DNA of 64,000 nt from Paratinospora sagittata (GCA_035771175.1 JAYMFD010001271.1:1178001-1242000), one strand, 5' to 3'. Shown: positions 11,653 through 23,171, counted from the stretch's first letter. Numbers and translations are program-made. Notes: generated by a model not told the origin, from the sequence alone.

Positions 11653-12894
11653 TGAAGGAAATTCGTTGAATCGCCCCCCACGGTTCAAGGGTGGAAATTA
11701 CTTGCGCTGAAAAACAAGAATGAGATACTTCATGTGATCCCATGATTCAGATGTTTTGGATATTCTAAGAAATGGCTATTCTGCACCAACAAAGGTTAGA
11801 AATTGAGTAATTGTGCCGAAGGCTAAGAATGTATGACTACCCAGAGAAAAGAAGTTAGACCAATTACATGACAAGGCCACAAACACGTCTTTCTGCGGTC
11901 TTTCCATCAATGAATTCAACAGACATTGTGTCTGCAACTCTGCCAAGAAGAAATGGGATAACCTAAAAGTTACTCATGAAAGCACAAAGCAAGTAAACGA
12001 AACAACGTTGAGAATGCTGGAGGAATGCTATGATGCCTTCAGAATTAGTGAGAACGAACACATCTCAGATGCTATAACTCGCTTCACCAAGATTATTAAA
12101 GAGATAAGGAAGCTGGGTGAGGTGTTCCCACAAGGAAAAAGAGTTGGAAAATTCCTTAAGAAACATGTATGATGAAGGAACTTCTTTGGATAACCCTCCA
12201 CTTTTGAAGGGTGGAAATTACTTGCACTAGAAAACAAGAATGAGATACTTCAAGAGATCCCATGATTCGGATGTTTGGCATATTGTAAGAAATGGCCATA
12301 CTGTACCCACAGAGGTTGAAAATAGAGTAATTGTGCAGAATGTAAAAAATGTATGGTTACCCGGAGAAAAGAAGTTAGAGCAATTAAATGAAAAGGCGAT
12401 AAACTTGCTTTTCGACAATCTTTCCATTAATGAATTCAACAGACTCAGTACCTGCGACATTGCCAAGGAGAATTGGGATAAATTAGAAGTTACTCATTAA
12501 GGCACAAAGCAAGTAAATGTAACGAAGTTGAGAATGCCAGATGAATCCTATGATGCCTTCAGAATTAGTGAGAACGAAGACATCTCGGATGCGATAACAC
12601 GCTTCACCAAGATTTTGAAAGAGATAAGGGAGCTGGGTGAGGTGTTCCCACAAGCAAAAATAGTTTGAAAATTTCGTAGGGGACATGTATGATGAAGGAA
12701 ATTCGTTGAATCGCCCTCCACTGTTCAAGGGTGGAAATTACTTGCACTAAAAAACAAGAATGAGATACTTCATGAGATCCCATGATTCAGATGTTTTGGA
12801 TATTCTAAGAAATGGCTATTTTACACCCACAAAGATTAGAAATTGAGTAATTGTGCCGAAGGCTAAGAATGTATGACTACCCGGAGAAAAGAAG

Positions 12895-13212
12895 TTGGAC
12901 CAATTACATGACAAGGCCATAAACACGTATTTCTGCGGTCTTTCCATCAATGAATTCAACAGACATTGTGTCTTCAACTCTGCCAAGAAGAAATGGGATA
13001 ACCTAAAAGTTACTCATGAAGGTACAAAGCAAGTAAACGAAACAACGTTGAGAAAGCTGGAGGAATCCTATGATGCCTTCAGAATTAGTGAGAACGAAGA
13101 CATATCGGATGCCATAACATGGTTCACCAAAATTTTTAAAGGGATAAGGAAGCTGGGTAAGGTGGTCCCACAAGCAAAAATAGTTGGAAAATTCCTTAGG
13201 GGACATGTATGA
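12895..13212 (+). pseudogene. Gag relic, Block II monomer phase a
   Basis: The open frame starts at the Met of the QLHDKAINTYF segment, after the TGA in NVWLP, and runs to the monomer joint. It has NSAKKKWDNLKVTHEG, LRKLEESYDAF, and an Arg-to-Trp change in AITWFTKIFKGIRKLG that its copy at 14,455 does not share. Confidence 0.6.
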
Positions 13213-13414
13213 TGAAGGAAATTCATTGAATCGCCCTCCACTGTTCAAGGGTGGAAATTACTTGCGCTGAAAAACAAGAATGAGATACTTCATGAGATCC
13301 AATGATTCAGATGTTTTATATATTCTAAGAAATGGCTATTCTGCACCCACAAAGGTTAGAAATTAAGTAATTGTGCCGAACGCTAAGAATGTATGACTAC
13401 CCGGAGAAAAGAAG

Positions 13415-13732
13415 TTGCACCAATTACATGACAAGGCCAAAAACATGTTTTTCTGCGGTCTTTCCTTCAATGAATTCAACAGACATTGTGTCTGCAACTC
13501 TGCCAAGAAGAAATGGGATAACCTAAAAGTTACTCATAAAGGCAAAAAGCAGGTAAACGAAACAAAGTTGAGAATGCTGGAGGCATCCTATGATGCCTTC
13601 ATAATTAGTGAGAACGAAGACATATCGGATGCCATAACACGCTTCACCACGATTTTTAAAGAGATAAGGAAGCTGGGTGAGGTGTTCGCACAAGCAAAAA
13701 TAGTTGGAAAATACCATAGGGGACATGTATGA
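13415..13732 (+). pseudogene. Gag relic, Block II monomer phase b
   Basis: Starts MHQLHDKAKNMFFCGLSFNEF and continues THKGKKQVNETKLRMLEASYDAFIIS, RFTTIFKEIRKLGEVFAQ. Near-identical copy at 14,975-15,292; a partly similar unit at 16,015-16,332. Confidence 0.6.
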
Positions 13733-13934
13733 TGAAGGAAATTCGTTGAATCGCCCTCCACTGTTCAAGGGTGGAAATTACTTGCGCTGAAAAACAAGAA
13801 TGAGATACTTCATGAGATCCCATGATTCAGATGTTTTGGATATTCTAAGAAATGGCTATTCTGCACCCACAAAGGTTAGAAATTGAGTAATTTTGCCGAA
13901 GGCTAAGAATGTATGACTACCCGGAGAAAAGAAG

Positions 13935-14252
13935 TTGGACCAATTACATGACAAGGCCATAAACACGTTTTTCTACGGTCTTTCCATCAATGAATTCAAC
14001 AGACATTGTGTCTGCAACTCTGCAAAGGAGAAATGGGATAACCTAAAAGTTACTCATGAAGGCACAAAGCAAGTAAACGAAACAACGTTGAGAAAGATGG
14101 AGGAATCGTATGATGCCTTCAGAATTAGTGAGAACGAAGACATATCGGATGCCATAACACGGTTCACCAAGATTTTTAAAGAGATAAGGAAGCTGGGTAA
14201 GGTGTTCCCACAAGCAAAAATAGTTGGAAAATTCCGTAGGGGACATGTATGA
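13935..14252 (+). pseudogene. Gag relic, Block II monomer phase c
   Basis: MDQLHDKAINTFFYGLSINEF, then CNSAKEKWDNLKVTHEG, LRKMEESYDAFRIS and RFTKIFKEIRKLGKVF. Copy at 15,495-15,812. The preceding gag codons are closed by TGA in AATTGAG and in GTATGACTAC. Confidence 0.6.
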
Positions 14253-14404
14253 TGAAGGAAATTCATTGAATCGCCCTCCACTGTTCAAGGGTGGAAATTA
14301 CTTGCGCTGAAAAACAAGAATGAGATACTTCATGAGATCCCATGATTCAGATGTTTTATATATTCTAAGAAATGGCTATTCTGCACCCACAAAGGTTAGA
14401 AATT

Positions 14405-15964
14405 GAGTAATTGTGCCGAAGGCTAAGAATGTATGACTACCCGGAGAAAAGAAGTTGGACCAATTACATGACAAGGCCATAAACACGTATTTCTGCGGTC
14501 TTTCCATCAATGAATTCAACAGACATTGTGTCTTCAACTCTGCCAAGAAGAAATGGGATAACCTAAAAGTTACTCATGAAGGTACAAAGCAAGTAAACGA
14601 AACAACGTTGAGAAAGCTGGAGGAATCCTATGATGCCTTCAGAATTAGTGAGAACGAAGACATATCGGATGCCATAACACGGTTCACCAAGATTTTTAAA
14701 GGGATAAGGAAGCTGGGTAAGGTGGTCCCACAAGCAAAAATAGTTGGAAAATTCCTTAGGGGACATGTATGATGAAGGAAATTCATTGAATCGCCCTCCA
14801 CTGTTCAAGGGTGGAAATTACTTGCGCTGAAAAACAAGAATGAGATACTTCATGAGATCCAATGATTCAGATGTTTTATATATTCTAAGAAATGGCTATT
14901 CTGCACCCACAAAGGTTAGAAATTAAGTAATTGTGCCGAACGCTAAGAATGTATGACTACCCGGAGAAAAGAAGTTGCACCAATTACATGACAAGGCCAA
15001 AAACAGGTTTTTCTGCGGTCTTTCCTTCAATGAATTCAACAGACATTGTGTCTGCAACTCTGCCAAGAAGAAATGGGATAACCTAAAAGTTACTCATAAA
15101 GGCAAAAAGCAGGTAAACGAAACAAAGTTGAGAATGCTGGAGGCATCCTATGATGCCTTCATAATTAGTGAGAACGAAGACATATCGGATGCCATAACAC
15201 GCTTCACCACGATTTTTAAAGAGATAAGGAAGCTGGGTGAGGTGTTCGCACAAGCAAAAATAGTTGGAAAATACCATAGGGGACATGTATGATGAAGGAA
15301 ATTCGTTGAATCGCCCTCCACTGTTCAAGGGTGGAAATTACTTGCGCTGAAAAACAAGAATGAGATACTTCATGAGATCCCATGATTCAGATGTTTTGGA
15401 TATTCTAAGAAATGGCTATTCTGCACCCACAAAGGTTAGAAATTGAGTAATTTTGCCGAAGGCTAAGAATGTATGACTACCCGGAAAAAAGAAGTTGGAC
15501 CAATTACATGACAAGGCCATAAACACGTTTTGCTACGGTCTTTCCATCAATGAATTCAACAGACATTGTGTCTGCAACTCTGCAAAGGAGAAATGGGATA
15601 ACCTAAAAGTTACTCATGAAGGCACAAAGCAAGTAAACGAAACAACGTTGAGAAAGATGGAGGAATCGTATGATGCCTTCAGAATTAGTGAGAACGAAGA
15701 CATATCGGATGCCATAACACGGTTCACCAAGATTTTTAAAGAGATAAGGAAGCTGGGTAAGGTGTTCCCACAAGCAAAAATAGTTGGAAAATTCCGTAGG
15801 GGTCATGTATGATGAAGGAAATTCATTGAATCGCCCTCCACTGTTCAAGGGTGGAAATTACTTGCGCTGAAAAACAAGAATGAGATACTTCATGAGATCC
15901 CATGATTCAGATGTTTTATATATTCTAAGAAATGGCTATTCTGCACCCACAAAGGTTAGAAATT
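14405..15964 (+). repeat. Trimeric higher-order repeat, copy 2 (1,560 bp)
   Basis: Repeats a, b and c. Differences from copy 1 seen by eye include AACAGG for AACATG near 15,005, CCGGAAAAAA for CCGGAGAAAA near 15,485, TTTTGCTACGG for TTTTTCTACGG near 15,530 and GGTCATG for GGACATG near 15,801. The next monomer (15880) starts like the monomer at 14320 and then turns b-like, as if a third copy had begun and recombined. Confidence 0.82.
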
Positions 15965-16534
15965 GAGTAATTGTGCCGAAGGCTAAGAATGTATGACTAC
16001 CCGGAGAAAAGAAGTTGCACCAATTACATGACAAGGCCAAAAACATGTTTTTCTGCGGTCTCTCCATCAATGAATTCAACAGACATTGTGTCTGCAACTC
16101 TGCCAAGAAGAAATGGGATAACCTAAAAGTTACTCATAAAGGCAAAAAGCAGGTAAACGAAACAAAGTTGAGAATACTGGAGGCATCCTATGATGCCTTC
16201 AGAATTAGTGAGAACGAAGACATATCGGATGCCATAACACGCTTCACCAAGATTTTTAAAGAGATAAGGAAGCTGGGTGAGGTGTTCGCACAAGCAGAAA
16301 TAGTTCGAAAATACCATAGGGGACATGTATGATGAAGGAAATTCGTTGAATCGCCCTCCACTGTTCAAGGGTGGAAATTACTTGCGCTGACAAACAAGAA
16401 TGAGATACTTCATGAGATCCCATGATTCAGATGTTTTGGATATTCTAAGAAATGGCTATTCTGCACCCACAAAGGTTAGAAATTGAGTAATTTTGCCGAA
16501 GGCTAAGAATGTATGACTACCCGGAGAAAAGAAG

Positions 16535-16852
16535 TTGGACCAATTACTTGACAAGGCCATAAACACGTTCTTATGCGGTCTTTCCGTCAATGAATTCAAC
16601 AGACATTGTGTCTGCAACTCTGCCAAGAAGAAATGGGATAACCTAAAAGTTACTCGTGAAGACACAAAGAAAGTAAACAAAACAACGTTGAGAATGCTGG
16701 AGGAATCCTATGATGCCTTCAGAATTACTGAGAACGGAGACATCTCGGATGCTATAACACGCTTCACCAAGATTATAAAAGAGATAAGGAAGCTGGGTGA
16801 GGTGTTCCCACAAGGAAAAAGAGTTGGAAAATTCCTTAAGAAATTTGTATGA
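16535..16852 (+). pseudogene. Gag relic, diverged Block II monomer
   Basis: MDQLLDKAINTFLCGLSVNEF, REDTKKVNKTTLRMLEESYDAFRIT, DAITRFTKIIKEIRKLGEVFPQGKRVGKF. It starts like phase c (GCGCTGAC, ATTTTGCCG) but ends in the QGKRVGKFLKK form found at 11,0xx and 12,1xx, so it marks the right edge of the trimer array. Confidence 0.6.
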
Positions 16853-17439
16853 TGAAGGAAATTCTTTGCATAACCCTCCACTTTTGAAGGGTGGAAATTA
16901 CTTGCACTAGAAAACAAGAATGAGATACTTCAAGAAATCCCATGATTCAGATGTTTTGGATATGCTAAGAAATGGCAATTCTGCACCCACAAAGGTTAGA
17001 AATTGAGTAATTGTGCCGAAGGCTAAGAATGTATGACTACCCGGAGAAAAGAAGTTGGACCAATTACATGACAAGGCCATAAACACGTTTTTCTGCTATT
17101 TTTCCATCAATGAATTCAACAGACATTGTGTCTGCAACTCTACCAAGAAGAAATGGGATAACCTAAAAGTTACTCATGAAGGCACAAAGCAAGTAAACGA
17201 AACAACGTTGAGAATGCGGGAGGAATCCTATGATGCCTTCAAAATTAGTGAGAACGAAGACATCTCGGATGCTATAACACGCTTCACCAAGATTATTAAA
17301 GAGATACGGAAGCTGGGTGAGGTGTTCCAACCAGGAAAAAGAGTTGGAAAATTCCTTAAGAAACATGTATGATGAAGGAAATTCTTTGCATAACCCTCCA
17401 CTTTTGGAGGGTGAAAATTACTTGCACTAGAAAACAAGA

Positions 17440-17892
17440 ATGAGATACTTCAAGAGATCCCATGATTCAGATGTTTGGCATATTCTAAGAAATGGCCATA
17501 CTGTACCCACAGAGGTTGAAAATAGAGTAATTGTGCCGAAGGTAAAAAATGTATGGTTACCCGGAGAAAAGAAGTTAGAGCAATTAAATGAACAGGTGAT
17601 AAACATGCTTTTCGACAGTCTTTCCATTAATGAATTCAACAGACTCAGTACCTGCGACATTGCTAAGGAGAAATGGGATAAACTAGAAGTTACTCATGAA
17701 GGCACAAAGCAAGTAAACGTAGCAAAGTTGAGAATGCCGGAGGAATCCTATGATGCCTTTAGAATTAGTGAGAACGTAGACATCTCGGATGCCATAACAC
17801 GCTTCACCAAGATTTTTAAAGAGATATGGAAACTGGGTGAGGTGTTCCCACAAGCAAAAATAGTTGGAAAATTCCATAGGGGACATGTATGA
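17440..17892 (+). pseudogene. Gag relic, W monomer (150 codons)
   Basis: MRYFKRSHDSDVWHILRNGHTVPTEVENR, NVWLPGEKKLEQLNEQ, MLFDSLSINEFNRLSTCDIAKEKWDKLEVTHEG, RFTKIFKEIWKLGEVF. Close to the W monomers at 11200 and 12240. Ends at the monomer joint with GHV and stop. Confidence 0.68.
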
Positions 17893-18572
17893 TGAAGTAA
17901 ATTCGTTGAATCGCCCTCCACTGTTCTAGGGTGGAAATTACTTGCGCTGAAAAATAAGAATGAGATACTTCATGAGATCCCATGATTCAGATGTTTTGGA
18001 TATTCTAAGAAATGGCTATTCTGCACCCACAAAGGTTATAAATTGAGTAATTGTGCCGAAGGCAAAGAATGTATGACTACCCGGAGAAAAGAAGTTAGAC
18101 CAATTACATGACAAGGCCATAAACACCTTTTTCTGCGGTCTTTCCATCAATGAATTCAACAGACATTGTGTCTGCAACTCTGCCAAGATGAAATGGGATA
18201 ACCTAAAAGTTACTCATGAAGGCACAAAGCAAGTAAACGAAACAACGTTGAGAAAGCTGGAGGAATCCTATAATGCCTTCAGAATTAGTGAGAACGAAGA
18301 CATATCGGATGCCATAACACGGTTCACCAAGATTTTTAAAGAGATAAGGAAGCTGGGTAAGGTGTTCCCACAAGCAAAAATAGTTGGAAAATTCCTTAGG
18401 GGACATGTATGACGAAGAAAATTCATTGAATCGCCCTCCACTGTTCAAGGGTGGAAATTACATGCGCTGAAAAACAAGAATGAGATACTTCATGAGATCC
18501 TATGATTCAGATGTTTTATATATTCTAAGAAATGGCTATTCTGCACCCACAAAGGTTAGAAATTGAGTAATT

Positions 18573-18932
18573 GTGCCGAAGGCTAAGAATGTATGGCTAC
18601 CCGGAGAAAAGAAGTTGGACCAATTACATGACAAGGCCATAAACACATTTTTTTGCGGTCTTTCCATCAATGAATTCAACAGACATTGTGTCTGCAACTC
18701 TACCAAGAAGAAATGGGATAACCTAAAAGTTACTCATGAAGGCACAAAGCAAGTAAACGAAACAACGTTGAGAATGCTGGGGGAATCCTATGATGCCTTC
18801 AGAATTAGTGAGAACGAAGACATCTCGGATGCTATAACACGCTTCACCAAGATTATTAAAAAGATACGGAAGCTGGGTGAGGTGTTCCAACCAAGAAAAA
18901 AAGTTGGAAAATTCCTTAAGAAACATGTATGA
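18573..18932 (+). pseudogene. Gag relic, D monomer with intact NVWLP (119 codons)
   Basis: Unlike its Block II neighbours this unit keeps TGG in AATGTATGGCTACC, so the frame opens earlier: KAKNVWLPGEKKLDQLHDK through SINEFNRHCVCNSTKKKW and RFTKIIKKIRKLGEVFQP. The QP insert-like change (CCAACCAAG) is shared with the monomer at 16920. Confidence 0.62.
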
Positions 18933-18999
18933 TTAAGGAAATTCTTTGCATAACCCTCCACTTTTGAAGGGTGGAAATTACTTGCACTAGAAAACAAGA

Positions 19000-19357
19000 A
19001 TGAGATACTTCAAGAGATCCCATGATTCAGATGTTTGGCATATTCTAAGAAATGGCCATACTGTACCCAAAGAGGTTGAAAATAGAGTAATTGTGCCGAG
19101 GCACAAAGAAAGTAAACAAAACAACGTTGAGAATGCTGGAGGAATCCTATGATGCTTTCAGAATTGGTGAGAACGAAGACATCTCAGATGCCATAACATG
19201 CTTCACCAAGATTATTAAGGCGATAAAGAAGCAGGGTGAGGTGTTGCCACAAGAAAGAATAGTTGAAAAATTCCTTAGGGGACATGTATGATGAAGGAAA
19301 TTCTGTAAATTGCCCTCCATTGTTCAAGGGTGAAATTACTTGTGTTGAAAAACGAGA
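19000..19357 (+). repeat. Truncated W monomer, 162 bp internal deletion
   Basis: The sequence passes from W-type ATTGTGCCGA directly to GGCACAAAGAAAG at about 19,097-19,101, skipping the NVWLP-to-LEVT codons. The remainder (GTKKVNKTTLRMLEES, QGEVLPQERIVEKF) matches the end of the monomer at 24000, not a Block II monomer, so the joint also changes subfamily. The interval of 358 bp ends the run of 520 bp spacing. Confidence 0.82.
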
Positions 19358-19876
19358 ATGAGATACTTCATGAGATCCCATTACTCGGATGTATGGAATA
19401 TTGTGATAAATGGCTATTTTGCACCCACAAATGTTGAAAATGGACTAATTGTGGCAAAGGAATATAATGTATGGCTACCCGTAAAAAAAACGTTGGTGCA
19501 ATTAAATCAAAAGGCCATAAACATGCTTTTCTGCAGTCTTTTTCATAATGAATTCAACAGACATTGTGTCTGCAACTCTGCCAAGAAGAAATGGGATAAC
19601 CTAGAAGTTACTCATGAAGGCACAAACCAAGTAAACAAAACAACATTGAGAATGCTGGTGGAATCCGATGATGCCTTCAGAATTAGTGAGAACGAAGACA
19701 TCTCAGATGCCATAAGACCTTTTACCAAGAATATTAAAGAAATGAAGAACTGGGTGAGGTGTTCCCACAAGGAAAAATAATAGGAAAATTCCTTAAGAAA
19801 CATGTACGATGAAGGAAATTCTTTGAATCACCCTCCACTTTTGAAGGGTGGAAATTACTTGCACTAGAAAACAAGA
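19101..19876 (+). repeat. F-cassette copy 1, partner 24,262-25,037
   Basis: GTKKVNKTTLRMLEES and QGEVLPQERIV, then a joint reading TTCTGTAAATTGCCC, then the F monomer (NGYFAPT, KKTLVQLN, FCSLFHNEFNRHCVC). The same order occurs 5,161 bp downstream. A related joint (TTCTGTAAATTGCCC) precedes the F monomer at 62544. Confidence 0.78.
19358..19780 (+). pseudogene. Gag relic, F monomer (140 codons)
   Basis: MRYFMRSHYSDVWNIVINGYF, APTNVENG, NVWLPVKKTLVQLNQK, MLFCSLFHNEFNRHCVCNSAKKKWDNLEVTHEG, then a D-type end KNIKEMKNWVRCSHKEK and TAA. The F subfamily combines W-like VEN and LFCSLF residues with a D-like second half. Confidence 0.65.
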
Positions 19877-20119
19877 ATGAGATACTTCAAGAGATCTCAT
19901 GATTCAGATGTTTGGCATATTGAAAGAAATGGCTATTTTGTACCCACAATGGTTGAAAATGGAGAAATTGTGGCGAAAGCAAATAATGTATGCCTACCCA
20001 GAGAAAAGAAGTTAGAGAAATTAAATGAAAAGGCCATAAACATGCTTTTCGGTAGTCTTTTTATTACTGAATTCAACAGACTCAGTGCCTGCAACACTGC
20101 TAAAGGAGAAATGGGATAA
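19877..20119 (+). pseudogene. Gag relic, E monomer with signature frameshift
   Basis: MRYFKRSHDSDVWHIERNGYF, VPTMVENGEIVAK, KKLEKLNEK, MLFGSLFITEFNRLSACNTAKGEMG and stop. GCTAAAGGAGAAATGG has one more base than W-type GCCAAGGAGAAATGG, which causes the early stop. The same extra base marks E monomers at 23486, 51181, 56889 and 61937 and the chimera at 34553. Confidence 0.7.
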
Positions 20120-20818
20120 CCTAGAAGTTACTCCTAAAGGCATAAAGCAAGTAGACGAAACAAAGTTGAGAATGCCGGAGGAATCCTGTGATGCCTTCAG
20201 AATTAATGAGAACGAAGACATCTGAGATCCGATAGCTTGCTTTACGAAGATTATTAAAGAGATAAAAAAGCTGGGAAAGGTGTTCCCACAAGCAAAAATA
20301 GTTGGAAAATTCCATAAGGGACATGTATGATGAAGAAAATTCATTGAATCGCCCTCCACTGTTCAAGGGTGGAAATTACTTGCGCTGAAAAACAAGAATG
20401 AGTTACTTCATGAGATCCCATGATTCGATTGTTTCGGATATTCTAAGAAATGGCTATTCTGCGCCCACAAAGGTTATAAATGAAGTAATTGTGCCGAAGG
20501 CAAAGAATGTATGGCTACCCGGAGAAAAGAAGTTAGACCAATTACATGACAATGCCATAAACACGCTTTCTGCGGTCTTTACATCAATGAATTCAACAGA
20601 CATTGTGTTTGCAACTCTGCCAAGAAGAAATGGGATAACCTAGAAGTTACTCATGAAGGCACAAAGCAAGTAAACGAAACAACGTTGAAATGCTGGAGGA
20701 ATCCTATGATGCCTTCAGAATTAGTGAGAACGAAAATATCTCAGATACCATAACACGCTTTACCAAGATAATTAAAGAAAGGAAGAACTGGGTGAGGTGT
20801 TCCCGCAACAAAAAATAG

Positions 20819-21400
20819 TTGGAAAATTCCTTAAGAAACATGTATGTTGAAGGAAATTCTTTGAATAACCCTCCAATTTTGAAGGGTGGAAATTACTTGC
20901 ACTGGAAAATAAGAATGAGATACTTCAAGAGATCCCATGATTCGAATGTTTGGCATATTGTAAGAAATGGTAATATTGTACTAATAGCAGTTGAAAATAG
21001 AGTAATTGTGGCGAAGGTAAAGAAGTTAGTGCAATTAAATGAAAAGGCGAAAAACATGATTTTCGTCAGTCTTTCCAGCAATGAATTCAATAGACTCAGT
21101 ACCTGCGACATTGCCAAGGAGAAATGGGATAAACTAGAAGTTACTCCTAAAGGCACAAAGCAAGTAAACGAAACAAAGTTGAGAATGCCAGAGGAATCCT
21201 ATGATGCCTTCAAAATTAATGAGAACGAAGACATCTCGGATGCCATAACACGCTTCACCAAGATTATTAAAGAGATAAGGAAGCTGGGTGAGGTGTTCCC
21301 ACAAGCAAAAATAGTTGGAAAATTCCATAGGGACATGTATGACGAAGGAAATTCGTTGGATCGCCCTCCACTGTTCAAGGGTGGAAATTACTTGCGCTGA
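20819..21400 (+). pseudogene. Longest W-type gag relic in Block III (193 codons)
   Basis: Runs from ENSLRNMYVEGNSLNNPP through the intact Trp motif (NYLHWKIRMRYF), W-type gag and across the joint to RDMYDEGNSLDRPPLFKGGNYLR. Two features keep it open: an in-frame 24 bp deletion of the NVWLPGEK codons near 21,022, and a G lost from the joint (ATAGGGACATG for ATAGGGGACATG), which makes the monomer-to-monomer junction in frame. Confidence 0.68.
21010..21030 (+). other. In-frame 24 bp deletion junction in a W monomer
   Basis: GGTAAAGAAGTTAG replaces the normal course in which GGTAAAG is followed by AATGTATGG...GAAAAG and then AAGTTAG. AAAG occurs at both ends of the lost segment, consistent with slippage or microhomology repair. 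Confidence 0.75.
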
Positions 21401-21929
21401 AAAACAAGAATGAGATACTTCATGAGATCCCGTGATTCAAATGTTTTGGATATTCTAAGAAATGGCTATTCTGCACCCACAAAGGTTATAAATTGAGTTA
21501 TTGTGCCGAAAGCAAAGAATGTATGACTACCCGGAGAAAAGAAGTTAGACCAATTACATGACAAGGCCATAAACACGTTTTTCTACGGTCTTTCCATCAA
21601 TGAATTCAACAGACATTGTGTCTGCAACTCTGCCAAGAAGAAATGGGATAACCTAAAAGTTACTCATGAAGGCACAAAGCATGTAAATAAAACAACGTTG
21701 AGAATGCTGGAGGAATCCTATGATGCCTTCAGAATTAGTGAGAACGAAGACATCTCGGATGCCATAACACGCTTCACCAAGATTATTAAAGAGATAAGGA
21801 AGCTGGGTGAGGTGTTCCCACAAGCAAAAATAGTTGGAAAATTCCATAGGGGACAGGTATGATGAAGGAAATTCGTTGAATCGCCCTCCACTGTTCAAGG
21901 GTGGAAATTACTTTCACTGAAAAACAAGA

Positions 21930-22352
21930 ATGAGATACTTCATGAGATCCCATGATTCGGATGTTACGGATATTCTAACAAATGGCTATTCTGCACCCAC
22001 AAAGGTTATAAATGGAGTAATTGCGCAAAAGGCAAAAAATGTATGGCTACCCGGAGAAAAGAAGTTAGACCAATTACATGACAAGGCCATAAACACGCAT
22101 TTCTGCGGTCTTTCCATCAATGAATTCAACAGACATTGTGTCTGCAACTCTGCCAAGAAGAAATGGGATAACGTAGAAGTTACTCACGAAGACACAAAGC
22201 AAGTAAACGAAACAACGTTGAGAATGCTGGAGGAATCTTATGATGCCTTCAGAATTAGTGAGAACCAAGACATCTCAGATGCAATAACACGCTTTACCAA
22301 TAACATTAAAGAAGTGAAGAACTGGGTGAGGTGTTCCCGCAAGGAAAAATAG
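21930..22352 (+). pseudogene. Gag relic, D monomer (140 codons)
   Basis: MRYFMRSHDSDVTDILTNGYS, NGVIAQKAKNVWLPGEKK, then from about 22,100 on the same sequence as the next monomer (WDNVEVTHEDTKQ, ENQDISDAITRFTNNIKEVKNW). Ends at TAG in KEK-stop-LENS. Confidence 0.65.
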
Positions 22353-23171
22353 TTGGAAAATTCCTTAAGAAACATTTATGATGAAGGAAATTTTTTGAAT
22401 AACCCTCCACTTTTGAAAGGTGGAAATTACTTGCTCTGGAAAACAAGAATGAGATACTTCAAGAGATCCCATGATTCGGATATTTCGGATATTCTAAGAA
22501 ATGGCTATTCTACACCCACAAAGGTTATAAATGGAGTAATTGTGCCGAAGGCAAAGAATGTATGGCTACCCGGAGAAAAGAAGTTAGACCAATTACATGA
22601 CAAGGCCATAAACACGCTTTTCTGCGGTCTTTCCATCAATGAATTCAACAGACATTGTGTCTGCAACTCTGCCAAGAAGAAATGGGATAACGTAGAAGTT
22701 ACTCACGAAGACACAAAGCAAGTAAACGAAACAACGTTGAGAATGCTGGAGGAATCTTATGATGCCTTCAGAATTAGTGAGAACCAAGACATCTCAGATG
22801 CAATAACACGCTTTACCAATAACATTAAAGAAGTGAAGAACTGGGTGAGGTGTTCCCGCAAGGAAAAATAGTTGGAAAATTCCTTAAGAAACATTTATGA
22901 TGAAGGAAATTTTTTGAATAACCCTCCACTTTTGAAAGGTGGAAATTACTTGCTCTGGAAAACAAGAATGAGATACTTCAAGAGATCCCATGATTCGGAT
23001 ATTTCGGATATTCTAAGAAATGGCTATTCTACACCCACAAAGGTTATAAATGGAGTAATTGTGCCGAAGGCAAAGAATGTATGGCTACCCGGAGAAAAGA
23101 AGTTAGACCAATTACATGACAAGGCCATAAACACGCTTTTCTGCGGTCTTTCCATCAATGAATTCAACAGA
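22100..23171 (+). repeat. 519 bp tandem duplication, about two copies
   Basis: Offset 519: 22,100-22,652 matches 22,619-23,171 with no difference found by eye. The boundaries are visible as CGCAT versus CGCTT at 22,099/22,618 and AGACATT versus AGATATT at 22,653/23,172. Private changes (NVEVTHED, ENQD, TNNIKEVKNW, LLWKTRM) occur in both copies, which marks a very recent single-monomer duplication with edges inside the monomers. Confidence 0.87.
22353..22871 (+). pseudogene. Gag relic, D monomer, full period open (172 codons)
   Basis: Reads from ENSLRNIYDEGNFLNNPPLLKGG through intact LLWKTRMRYF to KNWVRCSRKEK. The D-type loss of one base (AAGAACTGGG for AAGAAGCTGGG-like W ends) makes the monomer 519 bp, so the frame continues into the next unit and is separated from it only by a TAG. 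Confidence 0.68.

Larger units (their letters stand above)
12845..14404 (+). repeat. Trimeric higher-order repeat, copy 1 (1,560 bp)
   Basis: Three D-type monomer phases a, b and c. Markers: a has NTYFCGL, HCVFNS and KVVPQAK; b has HQLHDKAKNMFF, SFNEF, LEASYDAFIIS and VFAQAK; c has NTFFYGL, CNSAKEKW and RKMEESYDAF. The same order recurs 1,560 bp downstream with only a handful of differences found by eye. Edges are approximate. Confidence 0.85.
10552..19357 (+). repeat. Block II: 520 bp monomer array
   Basis: Monomers start at 10680, 11200, 11720, 12240, 12760, 13280, 13800, 14320, 14840, 15360, 15880, 16400, 16920, 17440, 17960, 18480 and 19000, so sixteen successive intervals are exactly 520 bp. 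The start after 19000 comes at 19358 because of a 162 bp deletion. W type at 11200, 12240, 17440 and 19000; the rest mainly D. The D monomers here keep a W-like end (KIRKLGEVF or KIFKEIRKLG) rather than the KNWVRCSRKEK end of 519 bp D monomers. Most carry TGA for Trp in NVWLP (GTATGACTAC) and a TGA in AAATTGAGTAA, so the frame is closed in nearly every unit. Confidence 0.9.
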
